The position numbers and the translations under genes were made by a program. Below are positions 17,301 to 26,121 of a stretch of DNA of 64,000 bases, piece after piece; position 1 is the first letter of the stretch, and each line of letters starts with the position of its first letter. This DNA is from Paenibacillus assamensis DSM 18201 (GTDB taxonomy: Bacteria > Bacillota > Bacilli > Paenibacillales > Paenibacillaceae). The notes under the pieces were generated by a model. That model made no database searches. It was given only the letters and a program-made list of their open reading frames with translations, and was not told the origin of the DNA. Where the stretch lies: contig NZ_AULU01000003.1 of the NCBI RefSeq assembly GCF_000422445.1, positions 1 through 64,000 on the forward strand, written 5' to 3'.

Positions 17301-19485
17301 TAATCGTTTCTGGTAGCCCCCATTTTGCATCATACGTAGTCGTCGTACTGGCCCCAAGGCTGTTTGTTTCACTCGTTACATTCCCATTCTCATCATAATT
17401 CCGATTCACGATGAGAGATGGACTCTCAACCCCGTTACTTATTTTCTTCGACGTAATCTGTGCAGGATAAGGATTTAATATATTTGACGTGTATGATTGA
17501 TTCGTCACATGCTGAACATGCCCTGCTTGTTGGATCGACTCTACATTTTGGAATACAGGGTCATCACCCGAGCGTACTTTATCATAAGTAGATGTGCTCG
17601 TGGCATCTCCACTCTTAAATATCGTTTTATGTCTACCATTCGAGGCAGAAGCATACGGATCTGATTCATATTGAATGCTCGTTTGATTACTATCGACTAC
17701 TGCACCATTCACATACTGCGCTACATCTTTTCGCTCCACTACCCTGTACTGTTCTTGCTTGGAATCATGTCCAAAATGTCGGAGCACTTTGTCGTAACGG
17801 TATTCGGTACGTGATCCTGTTGGATGATGGACTGCTTTTAATAAGGCATAGTCATTTCGTTGATTAATTGTATCCGAGGTCATCGAAAATTTCGATTGGG
17901 CAGGATCGTATCCATAGTGAGTCGTTCGGCCCATCGTATTCGTAACAGACTCTAAATATGGTATGTCTGTTCCATTAAACTTTTTAAATGCATACTTAAC
18001 CGATTCATTCGCATTAGTCGTAGCTGTTATAATGCTGTTGTGCCAGTCATAGCTGAATTGAATGTAATTTCCTAAGGAATCTGTCACTTTTCCTAATCCG
18101 TAACCTAAATGTTGAAAATCTATAAAGTTTGAGTAGTTATCTTCTACTCGTATCAGGTCACCTCTTGCATCAAAGTAATACGTTGTGCCTTGCTTCATTT
18201 TCAATGCGTATGCTGAAGTAACGTACCCTACCTTTCTGCTGCTGTCTTTCGTTAACACAGCATCTTTCCAAGGATAACTCTTAAGATTGAGATCCTTGTC
18301 TACCTGATAGACGCCTCCTGCCGGCATGCGAATAAAAGCCTCTTCATGTTCAAACTTCATATACGGGATATCCCATGACCAGCCTCTACCCAAAATCGAA
18401 TCCTTACTATCACTCTCTACCTTATTATCAGGATATTTACCGGGATACAAATAGCTTTCATTTGGTACAACCTGATAATCTTCACCATCACTACATCTAA
18501 TTTTTTCAAAATCAATATCATAATGCATCGATATCTGAATTGATTTATTTATTTCACTTGCTGGAAATTCAACTTCGGCAACCGGCCTCATTGTCTCCTT
18601 TTCTTTTCCATAAAAGTACTCTACTTTTCTTTGTTCAAATTGATAGCTATACCGCCCTTCTACACCGGAATAAACAAAATAACCCCTATCATCTGTCTTA
18701 TTCTCAGCCCATACTACCCTTTGTCCTCCACCCAACTTCTTATAAGTAGTCCCTTTGACACACGGAGTAATAAGGGATGAGGAATAAAGCTCAGGCTCTA
18801 CAGTTTTCTTATAAAATTCGGCATCATTGCTGTTATAAACTCTCCGAAGCGAGAATGACAGTCCATTTCTTCCTGGCAAAAAGAGATCCGTTGAGGACAA
18901 ACTCAAGGAACCATCTACACTCGAAATGGTTTCGTTACCTGTTTGAACAGAGTATGGCGCTTGGTCTAGTTTTTTATGCTGATTTACAAGACTCAGCTTA
19001 TCATGATTAATTCTAGGTATATCGTAAATACTTCGTTTCTTCCTTGAACCATAGACAGATTCTGTAACATTTCCATAAGTGGCCCCCGTTACATCTCCTA
19101 GACTAGGAAAGGGTAAGTTGAAACCTGGCATTTGCAATCCATAGGTCGCATCTGTTACCGCAGGAGGTTCATATTTCTTCCCTACACCGGGAAATAGCTC
19201 CTCAAGCGTAGCTGGCAACACCGTAATATCTGGATTTTTCGCTAAAACATTATGAACATGCTTCAAAGAGTATCCTTCATTCAATCGCAATAGAATATCA
19301 GAAGGCGTTACATTGTATTTCTTCGCGATAGAATCAATCGTCAACAATGCCTTATTGTCAGCAGTCTGAGTCGACACTGACTTAGGCGCTGCCACTGCTT
19401 CTGCAACTTGCATAAACAATGGTGCTGCTAATTCTAAAAACATGACCAAAGCAAGTACAGCGGATAACTTCCTCATTTTTTTCAT
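14350..19485 (-). CDS. Secreted RHS/YD-repeat polymorphic toxin B (alpha/beta-hydrolase tip)
   Basis: 1711 residues with the same plan as the other two RHS proteins: signal peptide 1-33, helical segment about 45-85, VTxATYG motifs, RKKR at 148-151, YD-repeat shell, and RHS core ending IDPSGH near 1516. The tip (about 1517-1711) is an alpha/beta-hydrolase. AWLIHGTFSDG forms the oxyanion strand, LIGHSHGGNVA the nucleophile elbow (Ser about 1590), Asp in NNTDQVQ (about 1642) and His in SSMHSN (about 1693). Lipases and deacylases of this shape are known as polymorphic-toxin effectors, so a membrane phospholipid or ester substrate is likely but unproved. The ATG has the same AGGGG leader as the other RHS genes. 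The membrane immunity candidate follows. Confidence 0.87.
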   Translation of the reverse strand: MKKMRKLSAVLALVMFLELAAPLFMQVAEAVAAPKSVSTQTADNKALLTIDSIAKKYNVTPSDILLRLNEGYSLKHVHNVLAKNPDITVLPATLEELFPGVGKKYEPPAVTDATYGLQMPGFNLPFPSLGDVTGATYGNVTESVYGSRKKRSIYDIPRINHDKLSLVNQHKKLDQAPYSVQTGNETISSVDGSLSLSSTDLFLPGRNGLSFSLRRVYNSNDAEFYKKTVEPELYSSSLITPCVKGTTYKKLGGGQRVVWAENKTDDRGYFVYSGVEGRYSYQFEQRKVEYFYGKEKETMRPVAEVEFPASEINKSIQISMHYDIDFEKIRCSDGEDYQVVPNESYLYPGKYPDNKVESDSKDSILGRGWSWDIPYMKFEHEEAFIRMPAGGVYQVDKDLNLKSYPWKDAVLTKDSSRKVGYVTSAYALKMKQGTTYYFDARGDLIRVEDNYSNFIDFQHLGYGLGKVTDSLGNYIQFSYDWHNSIITATTNANESVKYAFKKFNGTDIPYLESVTNTMGRTTHYGYDPAQSKFSMTSDTINQRNDYALLKAVHHPTGSRTEYRYDKVLRHFGHDSKQEQYRVVERKDVAQYVNGAVVDSNQTSIQYESDPYASASNGRHKTIFKSGDATSTSTYDKVRSGDDPVFQNVESIQQAGHVQHVTNQSYTSNILNPYPAQITSKKISNGVESPSLIVNRNYDENGNVTSETNSLGASTTTTYDAKWGLPETITSKLDVNQQSVTRMYRNDKGSVIESKTYANSEGGQLLGHINYEYDGFGNVTKVTAHNDRGKPTVFRYHYGAEYQHGYLTQQEVDVTNADGQVSTLVEKATYNPVTGQVLSYTDGKQQTTSYVYDPLGRTTLITMPNNSQINYVYNDAQNHVQLKNTLGEVTEAWFDPLGRKVRETKGLGEVKYGYDERTSQLQWTEDAYGNRITYSYDGFGRPLQTTYANNTSDRMEYDDAKLTVTVIDAEQNRSRTTSDVLGRMILVESYQNKQNYVPVQRSEYNLAGAVTSAIDANGNRTEYQYNAGGQLTAVIDAQKQTTSYLYDRLGNLLETIYANQQKMKKEYDELGRVTKKINGTAQVQKYYYDANSNLEKYIDRSGTVTENRYDAMNRPLQNTLGDETVQYSYDTEGRPITMTDHRGTTSYEYQARSGFLTSIQYPDGVRLINNYDLNKKTGYEFAAPGVNVRVDGTYNNVNQLKQLNILSGGNQPAKTISYDHLANGQLAKQTYGNASVTDYQYEDKRLKQLKSTKDGAVQNIFQYGYDLVGNITHRNENSYTTNFTYSPLNQIQTSSEFNETYSYDERYNRQTLDSTRTRSIKSAQYEYDKKNRLTKVTGDHNPVTYSYTGEGLLYERVENNVKSRYYYDANKLLLAEAVVVADGKAKIKYVYLYDLNGKLIGRQDVATSQLQYYQLNGHGDVVAIVDEAGKKLNEYRYDIWGLPLEEKETVPNILKYSGEYWDKTTGLQYLRARWYDPSMGRFISEDTYEGELNSPLSLNLYTYVENNPLKFIDPSGHKAWLIHGTFSDGDTWTSNFVKYVEKLFNEKSEKLIWSGDNNIDARSEAAEGFVTQIYDWHKKHPNDPIRLIGHSHGGNVAIMLSNLLAEKGLEVETLITIATPVREYTLDKNTSVGQHIHLYNNTDQVQSNGGSVWLLGATLSRKFKGAENVRAKDAEQPGVFSPKGGPIDSHSSMHSNINIWKKYIEPILKKKK

Positions 19486-19533
19486 TTGTTCACATTCCCC
19501 TGTTGTTTATATTAATGTAATGAAAAACCTCAA

Positions 19534-21198
19534 CTAAGATATCGATAAATCATCGACATACACAGTACCTTGTCCATTATTACTAGAACTGCTTAAGTGA
19601 ACATGTATTCTTACTTTATGCGTATTGGCTGGTGGCTTGAAGCTCTCGGAAATCGATAGCCAATCACCGTTCTTTGCATAAGATGCAACATTCCATGAAC
19701 CGATGGCGTTATTGTTGCGATCATAGTAGTACATTATAAACTGCAAGTTAGCGTCTTTCATATTTTCCAACTTAAGAGCACCTGTTAACAGATAGCTTGC
19801 TTGGGGAGGGACTAAAAAGTCTTGCCATATGTTGATGCCATCCCCAGCTCTAGGCATACTGCTAGCTACTATTTTCTGAGCCCGTTTACCACTCTTAACG
19901 ATATTTCTACTTATCTCATGTGAGCCCTTAATGCCTTCTCCTACATAACGGAACCAACCGTCTGCTGCGCCATCTGAGCCGCTCGCCGATTCAAAGTTAC
20001 CATTGAATAGAAGCTTTTGCTTGTCTCCCGGCTGAATCGACATGGCATCCACATATACTGTTCCCTGCCCGTTTGCCTTCGTTGCGCTTACGTGAATATG
20101 CAATCTCGCTTTTATCGCCTGAGCAGGTGGGGTAAATCGTGCGGATACTGTAAGCCAATCGTTATTGTTCACTAACTCTAATGGGCTTTCTGAGCCAATT
20201 TGCTTATTGTTCTTGTCATAGTAATAGAGAATGAATCCGAGTTTGGAATCTTTCATCTGTTCCAACCGAACCCTTCCATGCATGACGTGAGGCTTCTGTT
20301 CACTAACAAAGAAGTCCTGCCAAATGTTAATACCGTCGAGTACATTCAGAATGTTATCGGCAGCTATTTTCTGCGCTCGCAAGCCCTCTGATGTGACCAC
20401 TTGGCTAATTTCATGCTTTCCTTCAACTGCTCCTACATAACGACTCCAGCCATCCGCTGTTCCATCTGTACGAGAAACAATTTCAAAGTCGCCATTCGTA
20501 AGCAAGTTAATAGGCTTGTTTCTCTTTACGGAGAGCATATCTAAATGGACAGTTCCTTTGCCCCCAGCTACAGTAGAACTTAAATGCGCATGAATCCTTG
20601 CTCTCGTCGCATTAGCAGGCGTTACAAATTGCTTAGAGAATGTTACCCAATCTGTAGTACTGTCATAACCGAGTACCATTTCTCCGCCAAACTGATTGTT
20701 ATCCTTATCATAGTAATAAATAAGATACTCCAGCTTGGTGTTCTGAACATTTGCCATTCTCATTTTTCCAGACAGCGTGTATGTAGTGTTGCCCGTTACG
20801 GAAAAGTCCTGCCATACATTCATACCATCATTGGTACGAGGAATGGACGTAGCTTCCAGCTTCATTGCACGTGTGCCTTCAAGCAAACTCGTATCGACTT
20901 CTTGCTTTCCCTGAATGCCCGCTCCCATATAATAATTCCAAGCCTTTAAAGTACCCTGTGAATTAACCAATTCAAATCCGCCATCTATCAGATGCTCATC
21001 GGTAAACTTACGATTTACGTTTCCATTCTGATCATACTGATATTTCGTTACTTGATTTTTGTACTTGGCATATCGCAGTTTACCGGCATCATCATAAAAA
21101 TATTGTTTGGTGGCTGTCGCTGCTGCAAAGACTTCCATACTTGTACAAGAAACAAGCAGAACAACCGCTATTAACGATACAATGATCCTATTTTTCAT
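19534..21198 (-). CDS. YD-tagged secreted accessory protein, three CBM4/9-like modules (possible lipoprotein)
   Basis: 554 residues with GGGGGAG six bases before the ATG. The signal region (MKNRIIVSLIAVVLLVSC) contains LVSC, which fits a lipobox, so the protein may be lipid-anchored at Cys18. Cleavage after VFA is the alternative. The YD tag is at about 28-65 (KQYFYDDAGKLRYAK, TKYQYDQNGNVNRK). Three modules follow, each with GFE or NGDFE openings, NVWQDF or NIWQDF, FILYYYDKNN-like strands, ARLHIHVS-like strands and GQGTVYVD endings. It is the first gene of the toxin B unit, preceded by a promoter and a terminator, and ends 48 bp before the RHS start. Confidence 0.75.
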   Translation of the reverse strand: MKNRIIVSLIAVVLLVSCTSMEVFAAATATKQYFYDDAGKLRYAKYKNQVTKYQYDQNGNVNRKFTDEHLIDGGFELVNSQGTLKAWNYYMGAGIQGKQEVDTSLLEGTRAMKLEATSIPRTNDGMNVWQDFSVTGNTTYTLSGKMRMANVQNTKLEYLIYYYDKDNNQFGGEMVLGYDSTTDWVTFSKQFVTPANATRARIHAHLSSTVAGGKGTVHLDMLSVKRNKPINLLTNGDFEIVSRTDGTADGWSRYVGAVEGKHEISQVVTSEGLRAQKIAADNILNVLDGINIWQDFFVSEQKPHVMHGRVRLEQMKDSKLGFILYYYDKNNKQIGSESPLELVNNNDWLTVSARFTPPAQAIKARLHIHVSATKANGQGTVYVDAMSIQPGDKQKLLFNGNFESASGSDGAADGWFRYVGEGIKGSHEISRNIVKSGKRAQKIVASSMPRAGDGINIWQDFLVPPQASYLLTGALKLENMKDANLQFIMYYYDRNNNAIGSWNVASYAKNGDWLSISESFKPPANTHKVRIHVHLSSSSNNGQGTVYVDDLSIS

Positions 21199-21374
21199 AT
21201 TAGGCTCCCCCTTTACTACTTTTTTAAATTAGGATTACATTACACTAGGTAGCATTAAAAGTTATCGATACCTTAATACGTAATACGATTGATCGGCCAA
21301 GCAGCTAAATTAAACTAATACAGTTTACTTACCTTCCAATTGTTAGACGCCTTACTCATCTTATAAATAAAGAA

Positions 21375-21402
21375 AATATATGTCTATATGAATATTTGTA
21401 AA
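21375..21402 (-). promoter_or_regulatory. Sigma-A-type promoter of the toxin B unit
   Basis: On the minus strand TTTACA (21397-21402) and TATATT (21375-21380) are 16 bases apart, about 180 bp before the accessory gene that opens the toxin B unit. The spacer holds CATATAGACATAT, which also occurs upstream of three other accessory genes. The rest of 21199-21541 holds only this promoter and the terminator at 21438-21472. Confidence 0.6.
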
Positions 21403-21437
21403 TTTATTTGATTTTAAAATTAAAATAGGACATATAC

Positions 21438-21472
21438 GAAAAGACCTTGAAGGAATTGCCCCCAAGGTCTTT
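21438..21472 (-). terminator. Rho-independent terminator
   Basis: On the minus strand AAAGACCTTG pairs with CAAGGTCTTT and is followed by a short T run. It lies about 70 bp after the stop of the GBS-Bsp-type gene. Its stem is related to the terminators at 25540 and 33913. Confidence 0.8.
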
Positions 21473-21541
21473 AACTCATAAATATCAATCAGTTTATACA
21501 ATTCTATTGCAATGCCAAGTTGTATATTTTCAATGAAAATA

Positions 21542-22636
21542 CTAACGATCTTCAACCTTCGTAACCGCGCCGCCAAAGTATTTTCCATCTACCCATACGT
21601 CGTTATAGTACACGCCTTTTTCCATGTTGTGTTTTGAAAGTAATACGGTCGCTTTCCAGATACCTGGCGCAACCTTCTCTCCCTCTACATATGGATGTGC
21701 TAAGTCGTCCTGTCCATTCAAATCCGTCCATGTTGGAAACTGAACACTTTTCGCCGTTGGGCTTACTCCGTAGGCAATTACTTCATAGGATCCACTGGAA
21801 TAGCTCAATGTAGGTGGCGCTTTCACTTCAGATTTGACTTTTGTTTCTCCTCCATATAGCGGCATTTGATTCCCATGCTTATCATGAGCGTATATATGTG
21901 TGATGTAAGTCCCCGTTTCGTCATTGTGATCACTGAATTTTATTTTTGCTTTCCAAGTACCATCTTCTATTTTTTGCGCTTCAACATGTTTGATGTCATC
22001 TTGTTCATGCTGCGCTGTCCACACTGGCATAACTATTTTGGCTACGTCTTTACCAACGCCTGTGACCACAACTTCATATCCCCCTGCTGAATACCCAATC
22101 TCTTGCGGGAGGCTAACTCTAACATTATCTTCAACCTTCGTAACGGCCCCACCAAAAAACTTTCCATCTACCCATACGTCGTTATAGTACACGCCTTTTT
22201 CCATATTGTGTTTTGAAAGTAATACGGTCGCTTTCCAGATTCCTGGCGCAACTTTCTCTCCCTCTACATAAGGATGTACTAAGTCGTCCTGTCCGTTTAA
22301 TTCCGTCCATGTTGGAAACTGGACACTTTTCGCCGTTGGGCTTACTCCATAGGCAATTACTTCATAGGAAACATCTGAGATGCTCACTTTTGAGGGAACT
22401 ACTACGCTAGGTGTTTTGACTTTTTCGATTTTAACTATATTCCCGTTTTGATCATATTTATAAACAAACAATTGGTTAGATGATGGCAATTGAATATACT
22501 TTAATTTGGAATCTTCATATATATAACGACTGTTCTGATGAGCATATACAGACGTACATGTTAATCCCATAGTGAAGACGAAAAGAAACACAATAAAAAT
22601 ACTTTTTGAAACTGTGCTAGATCGATACAATACCAT
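21542..22636 (-). CDS. YD-tagged secreted accessory protein, three GBS-Bsp-like repeats
   Basis: 364 residues. The signal peptide covers about 1-33 (IFIVFLFVFTMGLTCTSVYA), the YD tag about 36-70 (SRYIYEDSKLKYIQL, FVYKYDQNGNIVKIE). Three GBS-Bsp-like repeats follow, recognised by VQFPTWTELNGQDDL, GIWKATVLLSKHNMEKGVYY and equivalents. Repeats one and three are almost identical; repeat two differs. The domain is known from a streptococcal surface protein and from peptidoglycan hydrolases of Bacillota, where it is thought to bind the cell surface. Start choice is open: GGAGG is only one base from ATG 22636 but seven bases from a TTG two codons later (22630). Confidence 0.8.
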   Translation of the reverse strand: MVLYRSSTVSKSIFIVFLFVFTMGLTCTSVYAHQNSRYIYEDSKLKYIQLPSSNQLFVYKYDQNGNIVKIEKVKTPSVVVPSKVSISDVSYEVIAYGVSPTAKSVQFPTWTELNGQDDLVHPYVEGEKVAPGIWKATVLLSKHNMEKGVYYNDVWVDGKFFGGAVTKVEDNVRVSLPQEIGYSAGGYEVVVTGVGKDVAKIVMPVWTAQHEQDDIKHVEAQKIEDGTWKAKIKFSDHNDETGTYITHIYAHDKHGNQMPLYGGETKVKSEVKAPPTLSYSSGSYEVIAYGVSPTAKSVQFPTWTDLNGQDDLAHPYVEGEKVAPGIWKATVLLSKHNMEKGVYYNDVWVDGKYFGGAVTKVEDR

Positions 22637-22677
22637 TCCTCCATTCCAAAACTTGTTTAGCGGCCTAGTAAAGACCT

Positions 22678-23592
22678 CTATCTTTTCACCTCTACTACAT
22701 GCCCTTGGAAAAAGACATCGTCTATATAAATATGCGTCACATAACTTCCTGTCATGTTACGATAATCGCTAAGCTTCACTCTACCTCGCCATACACCATC
22801 ACTAATCTTAACGCCTTCGATCCACTTTATATCATCTTGATCCTGGAATGCGGTCCATGTAGGCAATTGGACTTTTTTAGCCGCTCGATCAACACCATAC
22901 ACGTAAATGTCATACCATTGTTCATCCAGACGAACCGAATTCTTAAGCTTCACACTTTGCTCTGCAATTACTTCTGTAGAACTGATCATCTCCATATTTT
23001 CATTTTTGTCTACCGCGTACACATGCGTAATATACCGTCCCGCTTCATTACTATGATTCCTAAAATTAACCGTGTAGACCCAATCGCCATTACTCTCGTG
23101 TATACCCTTCTCCCAGTAGTTTGCAACAACCCACTGGCCCTGTTTATTATAAAAATCCACATACAACTGTACGTGTGCCCCTGCTAGTTTCTGTATATCT
23201 AATGAAGCATAGTAAACATAGGGCTGTTTCGGCTGCACAGAAATGGATTGACCTACACCACAGTAATAGTTCACTTTCATCTCAGAACATTGGATCGTGA
23301 GCCCTTTGTCTTCTCCTTGTCTAAAAGGCTGAATCTCTATTGCAGTGGCACCCCAATGATGTGGAGTCCATCCTTTTGAGTTTTTTAAGTACTGTTCAAA
23401 GTTCCCATCCACCAAACGATTGTTAGTCGGCACCACTGCATTTTGTTTTACTATTTGATTGACTAGACTTCCATTATCATTGCGCTTATACTCTACTTTT
23501 GTGTTGGACTTGTAATTATACTGGTAATCCAGCTGTCCATCTGCGTTGTATACGTACTCTGTAAGTGCACTTACGCTTGTAGCGGTAAACAT
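22678..23592 (-). CDS. Chimeric YD-tagged accessory protein, truncated signal peptide
   Basis: 304 residues from ATG 23592. Residues 1-165 closely match the protein at 35705-37348 starting from its residue 14 (MFTATSVSALTEYVYNADGQ). From DWVYTV onwards it matches the protein at 34009-35733 through its last two GBS-Bsp-like repeats (LPTWTAFQDQDDIKW, GVWRGRVKLSDY). The first 13 residues of the signal peptide are gone and no ribosome site is visible. The start codon lies only six bases from a promoter-like TATATA. It is therefore a fusion of two neighbouring gene types with a second deletion at its front, and is probably not secreted. The frame itself is intact. Confidence 0.6.
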   Translation of the reverse strand: MFTATSVSALTEYVYNADGQLDYQYNYKSNTKVEYKRNDNGSLVNQIVKQNAVVPTNNRLVDGNFEQYLKNSKGWTPHHWGATAIEIQPFRQGEDKGLTIQCSEMKVNYYCGVGQSISVQPKQPYVYYASLDIQKLAGAHVQLYVDFYNKQGQWVVANYWEKGIHESNGDWVYTVNFRNHSNEAGRYITHVYAVDKNENMEMISSTEVIAEQSVKLKNSVRLDEQWYDIYVYGVDRAAKKVQLPTWTAFQDQDDIKWIEGVKISDGVWRGRVKLSDYRNMTGSYVTHIYIDDVFFQGHVVEVKR

Positions 23593-23597
23593 AAGGT

Positions 23598-23625
23598 TAT
23601 ATATGTCTATATGAGCATTATTTAT
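23598..23625 (-). promoter_or_regulatory. Promoter-like element fused to a truncated gene
   Basis: The minus strand reads CTCATATAGACATATATA, as upstream of the 35705-37348 gene. The -10-like TATATA ends only six bases before the ATG of the chimeric gene, so any transcript would have almost no leader. The remainder of 23626-23735 is AT-rich with no gene. Confidence 0.45.
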
Positions 23626-23735
23626 TTGAAGAAAGTAATAACTATTTATTCTGTATTTAATAATGTAGTAAAAGAAAAGCCTTAAGGAGTTAAATCTTCA
23701 AAGTAAACTATTTTTTAAAAATTTTAATTATACAC

Positions 23736-25409
23736 TCACTTAACAGCAGCTCTTTGAAAAATAGCGGAGTCCACCGTTAACGTAACGTGACCACCAGCTT
23801 CAGTTGCATAAGTATTAAAGTGAATTCTAGCTCGAACAGCATCTGAAGGCGTTTTTACTTGACCATTTATGTTACGCCAATTTGTATTTTCACCATACTC
23901 AAATGGTATTTCGTAACCTAAATATCTATTATTTATGTCAAAGTAATGGATAGTGATCTGCATTTTCGCTTTTTGTAGATTTGCTATTGCTATTTGCCCA
24001 CTTACGGTATACGTTGTACCTCCTATTACAGATACATCTTGAAAGACGTTATTTGAGCCGTTCTTAGGCATATTTGAAGCTGCAAGTTGTTGGGCTTTTT
24101 TAGACTCCGTTCTAGAAACAAGTTGATACTTCCCTACTACATCTGCTGAATGCCAATTTGCCCAGCTTTCTGCTACACCGTCTGATCTAGCTCCCTTTTC
24201 AAAATCTGCGTTAATCAAAAGGTTAGGTCGCGCTCCTTTTTTTAACGCTACCGAGTCTAGCGTTACTGTCACGTGCCCTCCATTTTCTGTTGCAAAGGTA
24301 TTAAAATGGATTCTTGCTCTAACCGCACCTACAGGTGTTTTTATTTGACCATTTATGCTAAGCCAATCCGTATTTCCACCAAATTCAAATGGTATTTCAT
24401 TACCTATAAATTGATTATTTATATCAAAGTAATGCACAGCGACCTGTATTTTGGCGTTTTTCAAATCTGCAATTGCTAGCTGGCCGCTTACGGTATAAGG
24501 TGCTTCGCCTTTTACAGCAACATCTTGATATACATTGTTTGTTCCATCTTTAGGCATATTAGAAGCTGCAAGTTGTTGGGCTTTTTTAGACTCAGTCCGG
24601 GCGACTACTTGATACAAACCTTTAACATCTCCTGAATGCCAATTCCTCCAACCTTCTGCTACACCATTTGTTTGGGAATCCGTTTCAAAATCTGCGTTAG
24701 TCAGCAAATTCGTATGTACTCCTTTTTGAAATACGACAGAATCTACCGTTATCGTCGCATGAGCTCCTGCTTCTGTAGCTAAAACATTAAAGTGAACTCT
24801 AGCCCAAACTGCTCCAGCTGGCGTTGTCGCTTGACCATTTATACTAAGCCAATCGGTATTTCCACCATATTCAAATGGCGTCTCACTCCCGATAATATTA
24901 TCTTTTGCATCAAAATAATGGATGACAACCTGTACTTTGGCATTTCGCAGATCCGCTATTGCTAGTTGACCACTTACGGTATACGGCGTTTCTCCCGTTA
25001 CAACAATATCTTGATAAATATTACTCGTTCCATCTTTGGGCAGATTGGAACTCGCAAATTGCTGCGCTTTTTTAGATTCAGTCCGAGGCACTACTTGGTA
25101 CTGAGTTGTTACAGCTGCTGAATGCCAATTCCCCCATCCATCTGCTATACCATTCGTTCCTTTGTAAACCTCAAAATCTGCGTTAATGAATTTATTATGA
25201 TTTGCTTTTCGAATTACATTCCCGTTCAAATCATACTGATATTCCAATACTTCTCCATTGGATAGCTTCGTATTTATTAATCTCCCCGACTCGTCGTACA
25301 AGTTGTACGATTTTATCGAAGCAGCATATCCAGTAGTTAAAGAAGAATAAAATAAGATACTACATAACAACAAAACACAGGCTGCTTTCATACTTTTCAT
25401 AGATATCAT
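23736..25409 (-). CDS. YD-tagged secreted accessory protein, three CBM4/9-like modules
   Basis: About 557 residues from the ATG at 25409; GAGGGAG lies eight bases upstream, a better fit than the GTG at 25415. The signal peptide covers about 1-29 (AACVLLLCSILFYSSLTTGYA). The YD tag follows (KSYNLYDESGRLINTKL, LEYQYDLNGNVIRKA). Three modules of about 160 residues share NADFE openings, GVAEGWRNWHS-type turns, NIYQDIVV or NVYQDVAV, VHYFD strands and TVDSVVF endings. The pattern is that of galactose-binding-like carbohydrate modules. It opens an accessory-only unit after the terminator at 25540. The last codons of a second copy of this gene survive at 37510-37577. Confidence 0.75.
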   Translation of the reverse strand: MISMKSMKAACVLLLCSILFYSSLTTGYAASIKSYNLYDESGRLINTKLSNGEVLEYQYDLNGNVIRKANHNKFINADFEVYKGTNGIADGWGNWHSAAVTTQYQVVPRTESKKAQQFASSNLPKDGTSNIYQDIVVTGETPYTVSGQLAIADLRNAKVQVVIHYFDAKDNIIGSETPFEYGGNTDWLSINGQATTPAGAVWARVHFNVLATEAGAHATITVDSVVFQKGVHTNLLTNADFETDSQTNGVAEGWRNWHSGDVKGLYQVVARTESKKAQQLAASNMPKDGTNNVYQDVAVKGEAPYTVSGQLAIADLKNAKIQVAVHYFDINNQFIGNEIPFEFGGNTDWLSINGQIKTPVGAVRARIHFNTFATENGGHVTVTLDSVALKKGARPNLLINADFEKGARSDGVAESWANWHSADVVGKYQLVSRTESKKAQQLAASNMPKNGSNNVFQDVSVIGGTTYTVSGQIAIANLQKAKMQITIHYFDINNRYLGYEIPFEYGENTNWRNINGQVKTPSDAVRARIHFNTYATEAGGHVTLTVDSAIFQRAAVK

Positions 25410-25539
25410 GACCACTGCTCCCTCTAGAATGAATAATTATCTTCTTTAGATAATAAGAATAATTATGTTAAAACCAATCGATACACTGTTATAAATACTT
25501 AATCTCATCGTAGTCCCATTCATTCTTGCAATGGGTGGT

Positions 25540-25574
25540 AAAAAGAAGACCTTGAGAATGATCTCTCAAGGTCT
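25540..25574 (-). terminator. Rho-independent terminator
   Basis: On the minus strand AGACCTTGAGA pairs perfectly with TCTCAAGGTCT and is followed by TCTTTTT. It closes the toxin A unit 21 bp after the immunity gene. Confidence 0.92.
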
Positions 25575-25594
25575 AGACTGTGAACTCTATTTTA

Positions 25595-26116
25595 CTATCC
25601 CACAAATGTTACCTTGAATTTCTTACTAATCTTATCCAAGCAATTATTTAAAAAGAAATCCTTGTTTGTAAATCCTAAATAGTATTCAAAGTCCTCTTCG
25701 TCAACAGTAGCATAATATTCTTGATGGAATAGAACATTTGAATAATCTTTAAACTCTCCCCCCCGCTTAACTACAACACACCTAAATAAGTTGTCAATTT
25801 CAATTGCTTTAATAATATCCTCATTTTGCATCGCAGAAAACCATATTATGTTCGGTGGTGTTCCATTGGGTTCATCCCAGTGCGGAATAGACTCCCCCCA
25901 AGGCAAAACCCACTCGGAGTTCACAAATTCGCATCTATCAGAAATGAACTTTTGTGTGCTCTCATCAAATAATCGCATATTTCTCTCATAGAAGGAGAAT
26001 AGCAATATTGCATCCTCTTCAATTAATAAACTTAATAGTTCAGCAATATTTTCAGCTGACATGTTATGCTTGATTATACCGTATGATGTCTTAAAACTAA
26101 TCTCCAAATTAATCAC
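25595..26116 (-). CDS. Probable immunity protein for RHS toxin A
   Basis: 173 residues, soluble and acidic, with no signal peptide or membrane span. It begins five bases after the stop of toxin A, a spacing that suggests translational coupling. The listed start is GTG at 26116; TTG at 26107, five bases after AGGTGA, is an alternative with a better ribosome site. No family is recognised. Visible features are a short N-terminal strand pair, a helix NIAELLSLLIEED, a central SEWVLPWGESIPHW and a C-terminal DFEYYLGFTNKDFF. A terminator follows at once. The immunity role rests on position only. Confidence 0.7.
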   Translation of the reverse strand: MINLEISFKTSYGIIKHNMSAENIAELLSLLIEEDAILLFSFYERNMRLFDESTQKFISDRCEFVNSEWVLPWGESIPHWDEPNGTPPNIIWFSAMQNEDIIKAIEIDNLFRCVVVKRGGEFKDYSNVLFHQEYYATVDEEDFEYYLGFTNKDFFLNNCLDKISKKFKVTFVG

Positions 26117-26121
26117 CTATT

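Noticed and set aside
21361-21588. Minus-strand ORF of 75 codons over the promoter and terminator
   Set aside because: It starts inside the GBS-Bsp gene in another frame and runs through the terminator and promoter elements; no ribosome site or recognisable product.
23660-23705. A terminator after the 23736 gene
   Set aside because: Only a short CCTTAAGG palindrome and a weak T run are present; at best a decayed copy of the other stems.
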